Shown: positions 1 to 13,578, numbered from the stretch's first letter. The stretch is DNA of 64,000 nucleotides from Colias croceus (GCF_905220415.1 NC_059538.1:5022001-5086000); one strand, 5' to 3'. Notes: generated by a model from the sequence alone, not told the origin. Numbers and translations are program-made.

Positions 1-1850
1 TTGTAAATCTATGTAATGAATGGAAAACCAATCAAAAGGTGATCTAAGAATTAGGTAAATGAACATTAGACGGGACCTAGGATCATTTACATCGTTGCTA
101 TAGTTCAATAAACGTGTTTTATTGATTACAAGGTGATTTCTTAATTTGGACTTCCTTCTCGTTCAGTGATAATATTTTATAATCAAGAATGTATAACAAT
201 TTAACCGTGTGTAAAAAATGTAATAAAATAAATTGTACGATAGTTACATACCTATAAAACTCAGCTTGCCTACGTGCACATAAAATATGCGACTTCAAAA
301 ACATTGGCAATAGTTGAACCTATTTTTATGAATGTTGCTATATTTTTTCTAAAAGAGCGTCTAGTTTAAACGTTCAAACGTTCCATTTAAAAACACAAAT
401 ATCTACGAACTATGTGTTCTAAATATTTTCTGGATAAAATTTGTAAAAGGAAATGCGTTGACCTTACATGATGTGATTTAAACATGAAAAATCACTTTGA
501 ATACCGCGTCATTTGTACGACAAAATATTTGTCCAAAAATTTACTAAATTCGCAAGCGCTTATCATAGTAAAACGGATTACATTTTTGTTTATAATAACA
601 GCATTAAATTATTTCAATAATGTTGTGTACCAACAGTGGGCGATGTAATGAAATTACTTAAGTCGATAAAATTTATTACGCTCCAATTACGCGACACCGT
701 GTGCAGTCGGACGAAAAGATAGGTGATTTAACTTTGTTTATAAGTTTTTTTTTTTAAGTTTTGTAATAACATACTTTTAAAAAACATCAATTCGTATTAT
801 GCAATTCGCATAAGATTGTCTGTCATTAAGAATTCATTGTACAGATTAAGAAATAAAAAGCCCAGAACCGATGTATTGTTTTAAATTACAAGAAATAATA
901 CATTAATTATTATTTATCGGTTGAATGAGCTTTTCCACTTCTACATTCATTTACTAGTTACCGTGTATAGCTTTTGCTCTCTTTTCTCGAGATTTATAAG
1001 TTTCTTAGAATAAGGAATAAAATAAAATGTATTTCTATTTACTTTCTGTCAACAACATAATTATATTGTTCTACGTTTCTTAATATAACATTATGCTCAA
1101 AAAACTGTATTTCTTACCTAAATAGTAAATAGGTATGGTTACACGACTAAATCAAGAAATTAAAGTAATTATAGAATTCCCACTTGAATGTAACGACTTC
1201 AATCCATAATAAATTTGGAGAGATAGACATTCAACACCGAAGGAGTATTAAAGTACTGAAATTGTTCATTTTGTTATAAAGTGAAGTATAACCTCGTTTG
1301 GCAGGTAAGTGAGCACCTAATAGAATAATCCATTGAACCAACTAGAGTACTTCGCAAGACCAAGTGCAGTTACATCATTATGGAATAATGTCTTTCGAGA
1401 GTTATAAAACATTTTATATTTTCCCCTTCTTCATGGCACTTAGACTGAAAAGCGTCGACCAATAAATACATTGTAAAACGATAAAATTGTAAGATTTGAT
1501 TTGATCCTTTCATTTTATGGTAGTACGTAATAGGAATGAATACACCGCACAAGGTAAATAAAAATTATTATTTACTCTTAAAGTTAGAACATTATCCATG
1601 CGAACAAAGACACTTTTTAAATTATTAGTATTATTAAAATAAGGTATAGTATTGTGAAAATTTTGATGAAATTTTCCTACATATCTTTTAGTGTGCTGTT
1701 GTTTCTGAACTTAAATGGAATTTTAAAGTCCATTAGGCTATCGCGCCATCTCAATTAACCACACACAAACAAGGCTTTTAAAAGTAAATATAGGCATAAA
1801 ACGTTAAAAAACATAACAATATTGCCACGAAGCAACTGGCAAATTCTTAC
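1..1850. other. AT-rich gene-free stretch
   Basis: Nothing recognisable: no repeat ends, RNA genes or protein-like frames. The short open frames here have the composition expected by chance in AT-rich DNA. Confidence 0.5.
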
Positions 1851-2116
1851 TTAAAAAATATATTTTTTATAACAGTCTTCTCTCAACAATAGGTATTCGT
1901 TAATTAATTTTAGAGTTTCTCGAACATTCCGAGCGTGGTGCGCGAGATGAATTTTGTGAAAACCATTTTTCGATGTGACATCGCACGTCAATGATATATG
2001 AAGGCTCTTGTTCAAAAACTGTACAGGGATATAAAATATGGAATTCAATTTGTACGTAAAATCTACTTTTATTTTTTCCTTCTTAACAATAGCTGACACC
2101 ACCGTTATATTCCAAC
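1851..2116 (-). CDS. candidate terminal coding exon of an unknown gene
   Basis: On the minus strand an open frame of 87 codons plus a stop follows a good splice acceptor (ATACATTTCAG just above 2,116). The exon would begin with two bases of a split codon (phase 2 carry-in). The predicted peptide starts WNITVVSAIVKKEK and ends LREDCYKKYIF. Its composition is balanced and charged, unlike the Phe/Ile/Tyr-rich chance frames around it, and 1,920-2,060 is locally less AT-rich. I do not recognise the family and found no upstream exon on the minus strand (coordinates above 2,116). There is no AATAAA directly after the stop. It could still be a chance frame. Confidence 0.25.
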
Positions 2117-3857
2117 CTGAAATGTATTTCTGATTCAATTGTGAATTTGATAGCAACACACTTTTTTACAAGACGTTTAAGCGAAATAATTTTTGTATTA
2201 TTGTTTCGTTTAGGGATAATTTCACTACGAATTGTGTCAAGTCGTCAGGCTTACTGAAAACTGTTATTAAAAAGAGGGTCTATTTATGATTGATAGTGAG
2301 TGAAAAGAAATATGGTGTCTAATTTGGAAGGTATCTATTTCTTTACGATCCCGCAGTCATTTAGAATTTTCTTTTACTACCCTAAAGCTAGCAAGGGCGC
2401 AATAATAATAACAATGATGACGGACAGCGCAGAAGGATCTCCAATTAGATGACTCAACATTATGATTGTATTTCAACAAAGGATTGGTTATAAGTTAACA
2501 TACTATTAGATATATTAATAAATGTGGAAACAGGGATTTTCTAAACAGAATCATCGATAGGCAGCGCATTACATACAAGTAACATGACCAAGTTGTCGGT
2601 ATGCATACCGCATTCCTCGTAGTTACTTTTACAAACGTTTATCCGTAGAGCAAGGCTCACTGGTTACTTTATATAACATTCCAATGAATCACGATCCAAT
2701 AATACTATTGGATATTACACACAAAGCAACAATTTTCAAGAAAAAAACATACTAGTTTTCTTCCGCAAAACATTTTGCTTGCTATAAGATACAAAAAATG
2801 GTATGCATAAAATTTTACGTTTGTAAGCATTATATGAATATTACGGTTGTATTTTTATTTATTAATATGCATTACGCGGGCAACTTTTACTTTTATATTT
2901 TAAAAACGAATTAAAAAGAAACCTTATTGAGAAGACGTTTAATGCTTTGAGCCTAAATTAAGCCTGAATGTTGGATAAGTTTTTTGCAAAAACACTGAAT
3001 TAGCTAACGAAATACATTGAAACATAAAAACTTTAATCATTAATGAAACGTTGTAGTCGATGGAAAATTATTGATAATTTTAAGCAAAAGTAAAACTGTC
3101 CAGATACAGATTATAGTTATTTCTCTTACTCATATATTTTTGTAATTTTTTACTTAAGCAATAAATAAAGTGAGAAGTAAAAACTAAAAACATAAAAACA
3201 ACACTTAACCTTTATTTTTCAAAGCACTCCGAGAAAACTTGGGCACTTCAAAAGTAAGTGTGTGAGGTCAACCTATATAGAATTTATTCCACATTTACCT
3301 ACCTTCATTATTTAAGTCTATTGAAACTTCCGTTGTTTTTTTAACAACGTCCGCTTCCGAAAAAGTTTGTCGCTAAGAATAAAAAAATTTAATAATTGAA
3401 GGTCACAAAGGCAATTAAAATGTATATAATGTGAAACTTAGTGTTTTTACGTTGCTTTTTACAAGTCCTGATTATTACCTCTGTAGTCTTCATAGCCGTA
3501 TAACAAATGATTTCCTGGTTTCAAATTATTAATTGTCTTGTGGCAGAAAATAGCGTTTGTATAATATTATTCAAATTATTGAGTAGGTATGATGATAATA
3601 ATATTTTCCTGTCGACCACTCAGTGTTCTATATATCTTATGCTTATTAATAAAATCATTTTCTTTATGATTGCTTCAAACTATACAAATTATGATGTAAT
3701 TATGAAAAATAACATAATTATGTACATGTTACCTTGAGTAGGTACATTAACCGCGAAACTTATTTGGGAAAACGTAAAAATAGCTGGTTATATTTTAAGT
3801 ATATTATGTTTTACACAATCAAGCACAATTGAACTAACTAGTATTAGAATCTTCTAT
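2117..3857. other. AT-rich gene-free stretch
   Basis: No mobile-element ends, RNA genes or convincing exons seen. Upstream exons of the candidate minus-strand gene ending at 1,851 would lie here, but none could be recognised. Confidence 0.4.
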
Positions 3858-4333
3858 ACATATAATAAATCTGTAGAAGGGTCAATTCTGTACATTGAAA
3901 ATATTGAAAAAATAAATAGCAGGGGGTGTTACTGGATCGATACCAAACCCAAATATGTGATTAAAAAATTTTTTGTCTGCCTGTCTGTCTGTCTGTCTGT
4001 CTGTCTGTATGTGAAGGCATCACGTGAAAACTAGCGGTTCGATTTCGATGAAACTTGGTATAATTATACCTTATTATCCTGGGCGTAAAATAGGATACTT
4101 TTTATCCTGGAAAATACGTAGAAAAAAATTAATCTTAATTTTTCAGTTTTATCCATAGACGTTCCGTAGAACCGCGAACACACGTTGCGTATTATTATAG
4201 GCCTAGCCGTATTTGGGAATTGGGTCCAATAGATATTTATAAGACTTTATTGTCAGAGGTACCTACTCAAAATGGAGAAATCCACGCGAAGACCGACATC
4301 CGCGCGGACGGAGTCGCGGGCGGAAGCTAGTAA
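3858..4333 (+). mobile_element. lepidopteran interspersed repeat (long form)
   Basis: About 475 bp of a lepidopteran repeat. It starts near AATCTGTAGAAGGGTCAATT, carries a (GTCT)n run at about 3,974-4,007, contains a degenerate TTCGATTTCGATGAAACTTGG block, and ends GTCGCGGGCGGAAGCTAGTA. It has no coding capacity. Similar sequences are scattered through butterfly and moth genomes as non-autonomous elements. I am unsure whether the family is a SINE, a LINE tail or Helitron-like. The GTCT run may be length-polymorphic. Confidence 0.7.
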
Positions 4334-7300
4334 TAAATAATAAAAAAAAAATTATTCTTCACCTGTTTTCACAGAGTGGTCTATTATGCTAAACTCGTTC
4401 AGTGCTAACATGAAACATCGCAGTAAGTTTTTTGCTCATCACTCATAAAGATGCAAATGGTCTGCAGACGGATGTTAAGCCACCTGACCTGGCTGGTCGA
4501 AACACAAGCTGAAGAGACCGGTTTTACTCTAATAATGTGCGTGGAATTCTACGGAAGACTACACTTTAAATATCACTTGATCACCTTCCCGATGTGAACT
4601 CGCCGGCTAGCGATGTTCGATATCGCACGTAAAACCGTCTTACTTCCTTTGATGCTATCGTTTTAGCATTGTATTTGCTTTTATTTGCTTTTTATGTTAT
4701 TGTTATTCACAAATATCTCAGGTTCTATTAATGAATTATGTAACAACAAAATGTTTAACAACCAACTTAAAATTGGAGTTAATCGTTTAAGAAACACAAT
4801 ACTTCGTTTTAGTACCTATCACATGAATCTAAAATTACCAAATTAATTGTTCTCAAGGATAAAGTTCTAATTAAATCAAAACATCGCAAAGACTTTCATT
4901 TCTGGGTTTACATAATCTAACAAAGTAGGTATAATATTGAGAAATTTGAAGGCTGAAATTATTGCAACTAAATTATGCATTGTAGGTATATCAATAAAAT
5001 TTAGTGCAATAATGTTATTTAGAGTTATGTAGAAACCAACACAAAGGCGAAATTATCTTTATTTTCATAAAATTTATCATATTGTTTATATGATAATATA
5101 AATAAATAAAAAATGCTAAAATTAGAAAAAATAAACTTTTTGTCAACTTGAATAGTTTTTCCATATACAGTCTCTATATTCTGAAACGCACAATAATTAT
5201 CCTAGATTGAACGCGAAATACATTTATGATGAAATTCTGGTGCCAAGTTTATAGGCACTACCATTATTCAAATGTCACAACTCACAATACGCTTCCTTTG
5301 TCTACATCTCTAGTCTACCCTGTCTCAGATTGAACACGAGGTTAGATTACCGACCAACTATCTAATACGGAAACCTTAGTTACGCGAGAACTTAATCGAA
5401 ATTTAACCATTATACGAAATGTATGTGTAGTTTTAATTAAATCTGATTCCTACGCTCGATTATAAGAACGATAAATTTTAATAGAGGTCACACCAGCATT
5501 TGTTCTATTAAAATATGAGGTAGAACATAAAGGTCATTGCTATCTTAGGTACTGCAAGGCTTTGATATTATTTAAATACACTCTACCTTTATTCTGTGAT
5601 AGCAATGGTTGTTATGTGCAAACATAATACAGGCTATATTTATTATGAATGAAGAATCAAAGATATTTTCCAAAGTACTGGAGGCAAACGTGCTAATAAT
5701 ATCTACTAGTTCACCTCTTTGCGTCAGCGCTGTCTGCACTATACTTTCGATTTCATAGTTGGCGACCTCGACGCACCACGCCTAACGTCGGCAGCTCCCC
5801 ACAATCACATGCCATACTTGGTCGTGATCCTAAACTTGTTTACGTTGCAAAAATATGTCTCTAACATTTCTTTGTTTATTACACAAACTAGACAGTAGAC
5901 ATGTAAAATTGGTAGTAATAGCGACGAATAATATACCGATAAAATATGTTTATCAAACAAGAAATCTTCAACGTTTATAAAATGATATTTTCTCCATCTC
6001 TTTGAGAAAAAGAATGTTTTGTTTGCTTTTAATTAAAAAACTTTCTCGGATTATTATTATTTTACGAAGGTTATAATAAGTATGTTTTCTTAAAGATAAT
6101 TAATTTCCTTAAATGTTAAGGAAACATAAAGCTAAGAAAATTAATAACTTTTAATTTGTTACATATAACTTGTATTATTTAGGTAAACGTAAATCACGAT
6201 TGATTAATATCAAATACATAGTATGAGAATTGAAGATTTAAACATGCTACCTTTATATAAAGGTACATATAGAAATATAATCTCCGTTGAAGTTATACAA
6301 CAGATATATACACAGTACTCTTGCTTAAAAATTTAAAAGTTGAGATTTTAATGGCGTAAAGCAATTTCTAAATGTGATAGGATGAATGGCTCCCATGGAC
6401 GGGTTTTCCCGCCACTGTCAAATAAATTTATTACACTTGGTGGCAGTCCCATGACGAATTTAAAAATTCGCACAGCGTCCGTATTTTAAGGCACAGAATA
6501 AAATGAAAATTGCCGCTTAAGGAATTGTAACTTAAAACATTATTAAATTAGTGCGGTTATTATCGCGCTCTTATTATAAATGCGACAGTTAGAGTCTGTA
6601 TTTACATACGCTGAAAATGGATCATAAAACAATTATTTTGGGAAAATGTATTAATTTTTCCCGATACAGTGTAGACTGTACTTTTTATCCCGGTACTGCT
6701 CAGTCAAAAGTTATTAAATAATGTTGCTTAAAGTTTCAAATCTTTATCCCTAAAAGTTAAATTAAGCTTTTTATCTCTTAGCACAAGAAAACGTATAATC
6801 ATCTGTCATAACGGCTTGTCAGAGACATTAAACTAGATATAAAAAGTGCCAAGTTTCTGCTTTAAAAAATATTTGCCAAAAGAATAGGTGCTTATAGCCA
6901 ACATTTTCAGGACTATGACTCATAGAATTGCCTATGTTATACAACATAAAAGTAACCTTTTAAGAATACTGAACCCTTTAAGGTTTCGTTATTTTATTTA
7001 CCACAGGTACTGTAAGTTTAACCTTTACCTACATTTTATTATTTTTTGTTTGATAAACTTAAATAAGTTTGGAAAATCCAAAAGTGCACGCCTCATAATC
7101 TTATCCTTTACAATAAAATTGATTATTTATAAAGGTGTATATAATATAAGTATGTAGATACACTTGTTCTCATGTGCCAATGCTCTTGTACTGTCTCAAG
7201 ATCTTTCAATAGAGCCTGGCGCCAAGTACCGTTCAACACATGTGCGTAGCACGTGTGCGCCAGCTCTTCGAGTCTCTATACCGTAATCAGAACGGTATTT

Positions 7301-8064
7301 TGAGGTTGTAAAATTTATTTTTTTCCCAAAAATTGCACATGAAAGTTTTTTTATTTTCTACATGTTCAATTTTATAAAATATTTTTTTTTTAATAATTAT
7401 TTATTAATTATTATTTTTGTTTATTTAATAACAATTAAACCACATCGAATCAGACCCTGAAAAATGAAAGGGTTCTATTCCTGAGCATACTAAAGCGTAA
7501 GAGAAAAAAAAAGACTCGATTAGTAAAGTATTTCGGTCGCTATCGTGTTAACAAGAAAATCCTCCGCACATGCAGACACACGGACGTCCAAGACAGAACT
7601 TTTTTAAACTGTTTTTTAACTAGTTTAAATAACAAAAATGACATCAAAAATATCATGAATGTTAAAAATAGTGTTTTTTCTTAATATGTGTGTGTATGTA
7701 TTATCTTACAAGTGCAATGTATGATACATAAAGACATTTTAAGTTTGAAAAATCAGATGTTTTGCGTGAAGTGACAGTAGTACCCACCTCAACGCTTCGC
7801 TTATGAGGCGTGCAATACGCAGATGCATTTGCATATTATTTCAATACAATAAATATTTATCTGTCTGATAAAAATCCAGTTTACAATTTTACACGAGCTT
7901 TTGTGACCAATCGGAATACGATTCAATCTGCAATGTGATCGGTGAAAATTATTAAAACGTTATAACTGGTTTAATTATAGTTGTCAGTTGTGTATTATTT
8001 TTTGTTTCTTTCGCTGGCATTGTAGAGAAAAGCTAGTTTCCGTCTTCGGTTCCATTACCTTGGT
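4334..8064. other. gene-free stretch
   Basis: Mostly featureless AT-rich DNA. A slightly GC-richer patch at 5,700-5,820 and a short imperfect hairpin at about 7,210-7,270 (GAGCCTGGCGC against GCGCCAGCTC, with an inner ACACATGTGC/GCACGTGTG pairing) are the only visible structures. No gene recognised. Confidence 0.45.
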
Positions 8065-8225
8065 TGGTTTATTTTATTTATAAATACTTTATTGCAATTA
8101 AAGATAAAAAATATATATAAACACTTAAATATAACTAACACTAAGTACCTAAAATTGGCGGTCTTATCGCTTAGAGCGATTTCTTCCAGACAACCTTTGG
8201 TACCAGAAAGGAGGAATACGTAAAT
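8065..8225 (-). mobile_element. 3' end of a non-LTR retrotransposon (LINE)
   Basis: Read on the minus strand, this matches the 3' UTR of a lepidopteran LINE: GGTTGTCTGGAAGAAATCG, then a stem-loop (ATCGCT/AGCGAT, 8,166-8,180), GACCGCC, and an A-rich tail with GCAATAAAG. It lacks any coding part, so it is a 5'-truncated insertion. The same architecture ends the LINE at 48.1 kb, indicating related families. No clear target-site duplication was found. Confidence 0.65.
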
Positions 8226-10009
8226 GGGTAAACGGTTATAGTGTAGATATAATAAAATCGGAAAGTACTGGCTTTTTAAACACTTTTGCTATATCGACAT
8301 AATGGCGACGGAATTTCAATATCGTCGGCCCTCTTGGCCTGAGATTGACACAAAAAGTACAAAATAAGATATTTCATATCATGTGAAGAGCGAAGCCTCC
8401 GTCACGTACCAGGAAATGTTATAAAACTTTCTTCAAGTGTGTTTCGTAAAAGATCCGCGCATGTTACCAAGTAGGTATTGCAAGACGAACATTGAGATGG
8501 TTTGAGAATGGATAATACATACCGGAACAAACATTTAGTACGTACTCTTATGAAATTTCGCTGCCGATAAATTGATATTACACACGATATTAATAAAAAG
8601 ACAAAATTAATGTTCGTTTACAAGTGAGCGTATTGATATGTTTAACCAAAGAGTTAATACTACAGTCAAATATTTATACGCAGAAATTATATAGGCTCAT
8701 AGTTACGACGTAAATTGCATGGTTTAGATCGGAATTTCCTTTGTTAATACTATACTACTGCATGTAATGAAACCTTTTAACATCGGTGCGTACCGGAGCG
8801 CACCGCCCTGACAGGCGATCTTGTATACCGACACAAAAGAGATAAACCCTTTGTCATTGGGTTCTCTATCTTTGATATCATAAGCTCATACATATATATC
8901 ATGCAGATGCACGTTTTCAATAGGAATAAAATAAATAGAACCAGTTTAAACAACAAAGTATAAAGTTTGCATATTATAAAGATAATATTCTGCTCTCTAC
9001 ATGTTTTGAATTGTTGCAGATTTACCATCTTCTTTAGCTAATGTAGTAATTATATTTGTCAAAATATCGATACGTGTCATATATTACGTTTGAATTTCAT
9101 TATTATAATAGCATAAAGCACATCTGAATGAGCAAATCCTTAATAATGTGCTTTTAATGTAACGCAATAAACTATTATCTTAACTAGCATTACGTCACCT
9201 TAAGATGCAATTATGAAATTTGTAACGACCTAAAGTTTCAACATTGAACCACTATTGTTTTAATGTACCAGTTTGTTAAGAACACAACTGTTAACATGTT
9301 TGAGTACATTGTGTTCTGCATGATAATGATCTAACGTTGGTCTGGCGGTGTGGGTAAAACAAATGTTCGTGGTCAAACGGTGAATTTACATAGCACAGGA
9401 GGGACAGTTATGTGACATGTCATACTGTTTCTAAGCTCGTAAACTAAATGAATCTTCGTCTGGGAATGTAAATTGTATCTCAAAATGTTCATAGTTGAAA
9501 GGCTTCGCTATGTGGCTATTCATGTGATGCCGTCCGACCGATGCCCTTTTAACTGCGTGATAGCTTGTGCAGTCAGTTCCACGGCGAGAAAAGCTAGATA
9601 ATAAAGTGACAATAAAATTTCAATGCAAATTATATTATTAAAAGAACGTAGAGCAAGATATAAACATTATTATAATGATAATATCCCTGACACAGTTTCG
9701 TTTTTACAATATTTTATATTTTATCGATTTGGTAACGACATGTAAAAAATTACAGAATGTCTTAAACACGTTTACATACAAATTATGGAAGTTTTATAAT
9801 ACTTGATTAATTTTTTTTTAACATATAAGTTATACATTAAAATACAAACAAATGTTTAAATCGTAAATAATGCAATAGAGCCATTGTCCAAAGCATGAGA
9901 TCTCAATTTGACAAACGGATAATAATATGGAATCCTTATTGTGCAGATTTTATTGTATATTATCTTTCCTAAGAAAAAATGTTCATCTTATTGGTCATCT
10001 ATAATGTAA
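8226..10009. other. gene-free stretch
   Basis: AT-rich sequence with no recognised gene, RNA or repeat. Confidence 0.45.
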
Positions 10010-10225
10010 GCCCCTGTTCACACGATCCAGTTGCCAAATATTCGACTCTACTGATGTGGACTCTACATAGCATGGCGGCGCAACGCGCAGCTTTGTGCTC
10101 AAAATTTCATAGACGTCAGCGCCTTTGACATGGTAAATCAATTATAAAATGGCTACTGGCTAGGCTGTACTGGTCATTGAGACACTGTATGGCGTATCCA
10201 GCAAACGGTGCGTGTGAAAAGGGTC
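10010..10225. mobile_element. small MITE-like element
   Basis: About 216 bp bounded by imperfect inverted ends: GCCCCTGTTCACACGATCC on the left, GACCCTTTTCACACGCACC (reverse complement) on the right. About 15 of 19 positions agree. The flanks read TAA and TTA, so a Harbinger-type TAA/TTA target is possible, but a true direct duplication is not shown. No coding capacity. It is directly followed by about 100 bp of GC-rich sequence of unknown nature (10,226-10,330). Confidence 0.45.
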
Positions 10226-12812
10226 TTAGGGTGCCACATTCCTCGCGGCCAAGCGGTCGCATACCGCCTCCCCGTCGCCAGCGACCGTTGACCGCCATTT
10301 CGTAAAAACCTCACGCAGCGCAACGTCCAACCTTACGAAAATTACTTTTGAAATATCGCTCTGAATTTTACTTACTTGTATTAATAATTTTGTCATGTTT
10401 ATGGAGAAATCCATTAGCAGATTAAATTGTTCTAAAATAAAATTGAGTTAGTCCTAATTTTATATTAATATAACTAAGTTTTAATGGATCTTTATTTTAA
10501 AAATAGATATTATGATTGCCGAATACAAGTTTATCTTTTAATGTTATGCAAAAAAACAATCAATTCGATTTATATGCGTCGAAAACGTTAAAAATCTAGT
10601 TTATGAAACTCGTATTACTACCAAATTACATCAGCGTGCGTTATATCATATTCCTGTGAGAACATTAAAAAAAGTATCCGAACCGCAATATTAGGGCGAT
10701 ATAAAAGATACCCTAAATTGATATTATATAAAATATGTAAATTTCATAAGCCCAATGAATGAAAAAATGCGAATATTGTTCTGGGAAAGTGAAAAAACTG
10801 GTTAGAAAGTATTTATTCGCTACCTATTGATGTTTACATTAGAAATCTGTGAAACACAAGTGTTACTTTCTCACAGACTGTGTTGAGTTGGGAATGTTTG
10901 TGTGGTAATATGCGCTGGTGCTTGTAATAGCTGAACGAACATAACCTTGTTATTACTCAATTTCTTTAAAGGCCACGGTGACATTGCTACAATATTCGCA
11001 CTGAAAAGGGTTGTTACCTCGTAAAATTGTTGGAATAATAAATAATTCGGGTCAAAATTAGAATTTAATTTTCATTTCATTTCGCATATTCACGTGGTAA
11101 TAGAGGCTCATTTGTAATTACAAAATGATTCCAAACTGAAAGTACTGCAGTACAGTTAAATTTATTTAATACATTAAAACAAAATATATACTTTGAATGA
11201 GATGCAGAAAGTCTTAATTAACTATGATAATAGGTAATTAAATGTAAATATTTTATACCTTTTAAATGTTTAATGTGTGATTGTATTCATTTTTTCATCT
11301 TTCTAATGCTGATGAGAGAAAGAGAAATTAATTTTATAATAGGTATGCACCATACTTTTGTTAAATAATCCACGATAACAATTTATTTGCGAAGATAAAT
11401 AGTAAACGAAAACGAAAAACGAAATATTTTAAGGTTTATCGTAAAATTAGAGCAAGCTATGCTTATGTTCACCAAATATATTATTTTAATTATATATCCT
11501 GAAATTGGGCCGCTTTGTTTATTATTTTATAAATTTCATCCAACAATTCAAAACCATTCGGTGAGATCTTTTGCAATCGCCCAAAAAGGGATGAGAAATA
11601 TTGGTGATAAAAAACGCCTTTTTTATCGCAAAACCGTAAATTATGGATGCTCACCTTTTATCCTGCTTATATAGATAAATGCTGAAACGGCGGGAGTGAT
11701 AGGCTTTTAACTGTTTATACACGGGTTTCATTAAAAAATAAGTATATATTCTGCCATTCAATCAACTTTGATCTGTTGATACAGATAAATAATTGAATAT
11801 CACAAGTAAATAATCATAGAAATAGACTCATTTATTTTTAGACTATTTTATCTATTACTGCAAGAGTTGTTAAACATTGTTTGTCAAGTAAAAAAAGTCG
11901 TCCGTGCCACTTGTGTAGTTAAAGTTTTAAAATGAAAAAAGTTTTCGCTCAAAAGCTCCTTGTTTTCCACACTTTTATTTAACCTTGTTGGAGCGATTCT
12001 TCCAGTGAATCTCTCTCAACAGTAGACATTAATAAAATAAAGTGAATTGTAATCGCAAGTTCAAAGTGGATCCAATAGGCATTATTACACCTGCTGAATC
12101 CGAAATCTTAATGATCATTAAGAGAATTTGTCAAGTGCAACTTCTATTTGCTTCATTAGTGAACCGCATTTAATTTAATTCCGATTACATAATGTCTGCG
12201 CGTCTAATTGTACCGGTGTTTAATCGATCTCATTAATATTATGTTAACTAGCCTGCACGCTGCTTTTGACAAAATATTTTATTGGATAATTAACAATGTT
12301 ATTGAAATTCATTCAATGGATATTATAAAAATACTATAGGTACTTAAGTTTAAGGAAGATTAAAAACAAAAAGGCTTTGGGATTGACTGCTACAAAACGC
12401 GATTTGGAAATCCACTGTTTGCATCTATCGTCTATTATTTTGAAAAGATAATTAATAATTATCACAACTAGGTATAAACCTACCTAGATTTTATAACTTT
12501 AGAATCTCAATACAAAATTATGTCATGAAAATGCAATCCAATCTATCTTTTTGAGTTCTGATTTGTTAAATTCACCAACTGTGATCATGGTTCAAGACAC
12601 AAAAATGTGTATAAAATTAAAAAATAGCTCATGTTGAAAACGTGTTCTAGCCTTAAGCTTTTTATACGAAATGAGCTCCGCAATGAGTAAAAAGGATTCG
12701 AGCCCGGGATTAATTTAACATCAGGAAAAATATTCTAAATACCAAGAGCCTGAATTATATAATATGACGTATATATAATAAGTATAGTCTTACATTATAA
12801 ATTTTCACTTAT
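10226..12812. other. gene-free stretch
   Basis: After a GC-rich patch to about 10,330 the sequence is AT-rich with nothing recognised. The open frame at 11,459-11,674 has no family resemblance. Confidence 0.45.
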
Positions 12813-13012
12813 AATACCACAAGAGCTTCAAAATTATCGGGTATTTTCCGATAGGTTCGTTGCAAACAAATGAAGGAGTCAAGTTTTTAGTCAAGGTTAA
12901 AAAATCACGAGCGCGAAGCGCGAGTGATTTTTCCTGAAAAACTTGACGACTTTATTTGTTTGCAGGGAACCTTGAGGGAAATGCCAGATAATTTTGAAGC
13001 TCGTGTGGTATT
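12813..13012. repeat. 200-bp foldback (MITE-like hairpin)
   Basis: The two halves are inverted copies. The left arm starts AATACCACAAGAGCTTC and the right arm ends GAAGCTCGTGTGGTATT; arms of about 57 bp also share GCAAACAAA. The interior is itself palindromic (AGTCAAGTTTTT ... AAAAACTTGAC) around a centre at about 12,908-12,928 of CGAGCGCGAAGCGCGAG. Virtually the whole element can fold into one hairpin. It has no coding capacity and fits a foldback or MITE-type DNA element of unassigned superfamily. Confidence 0.6.
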
Positions 13013-13017
13013 CGGGA

Positions 13018-13199
13018 GATTATTTTTCCGTCCCAAATGTCGGCCAATATAATTTCACAATTGAATTCAACCTGTCAGTTTGACGTCAACGACCAGAGAA
13101 AATTTTCAAAAAATTATCAGTATAATACCATGTAGGTTGTACCACGTGACGTCGAATGGTGCAATTCTATTGGTCGATATTTGGGTCGGAAAAATAATC
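13018..13199. repeat. second inverted-repeat element
   Basis: The left arm begins GATTATTTTTCCGTCCCAAA and the right arm, reverse-complemented, begins GATTATTTTTCCGACCCAAA, followed on both arms by a diverged TCGGCCAATA/TCGACCAATA. About 180 bp overall. It abuts the 12,813-13,012 foldback within six bases, so the two may be parts of one compound element or one may have inserted beside the other. No coding capacity. Confidence 0.5.
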
Positions 13200-13357
13200 A
13201 ATTATAAATTACAAAGTATCAAGACATATTAAAAAGCAGGATCCTGGAAAAATAAGTTCTTAAATAAGTTCGATTATGAAAATCGATTATTTAGGTATTT
13301 ATTTCATGACTCCGTATAGAAGCTCCGCTTTCGAATGGTCAAAATACAGAAAAAAAA

Positions 13358-13521
13358 GACGTGTGGCACTCGGGGACTGCCGCGGTAAAGCTATTGCATA
13401 GCATGCCTTCAAGCCACACCTTCGAGCCCGTCGGAGTGGGGAGCGTGAGGTCTTTTCGTTGCGGAATTTCTCGATTCGGTCCCCGCGCTCAAGGCCCGCG
13501 ATAGAAGCTATGCAATAGCTT
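13358..13521 (+). repeat. GC-rich structured unit, copy 1 of 3
   Basis: A 164-bp unit beginning GACGTGTGGCACTCGGGGAC and ending GCTATGCAATAGCTT. Its self-complementary blocks are GTGTGGC with GCCACAC, GGGGAC with GTCCCC, and AAGCTATTGCATAGC with GCTATGCAATAGCTT. It is far richer in GC than its surroundings. It may be the body of a short non-autonomous element or a structured RNA. Sequences like TGGCACTCGGG and GATTCGGTCC loosely resemble Pol III A and B boxes but are about 100 bases apart, so I do not call a tRNA-type promoter. A-runs precede every copy. Confidence 0.55.
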
Positions 13522-13578
13522 AAAAATATTTACGCCCGATGCAACACAATTTTTCAAGTTGTGTATAATATAAAAAAA

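Noticed and set aside
12690..12720. GGGCTCGAATCC-like tRNA B box on the minus strand
   Set aside because: No A box at a proper distance and no cloverleaf pairing.
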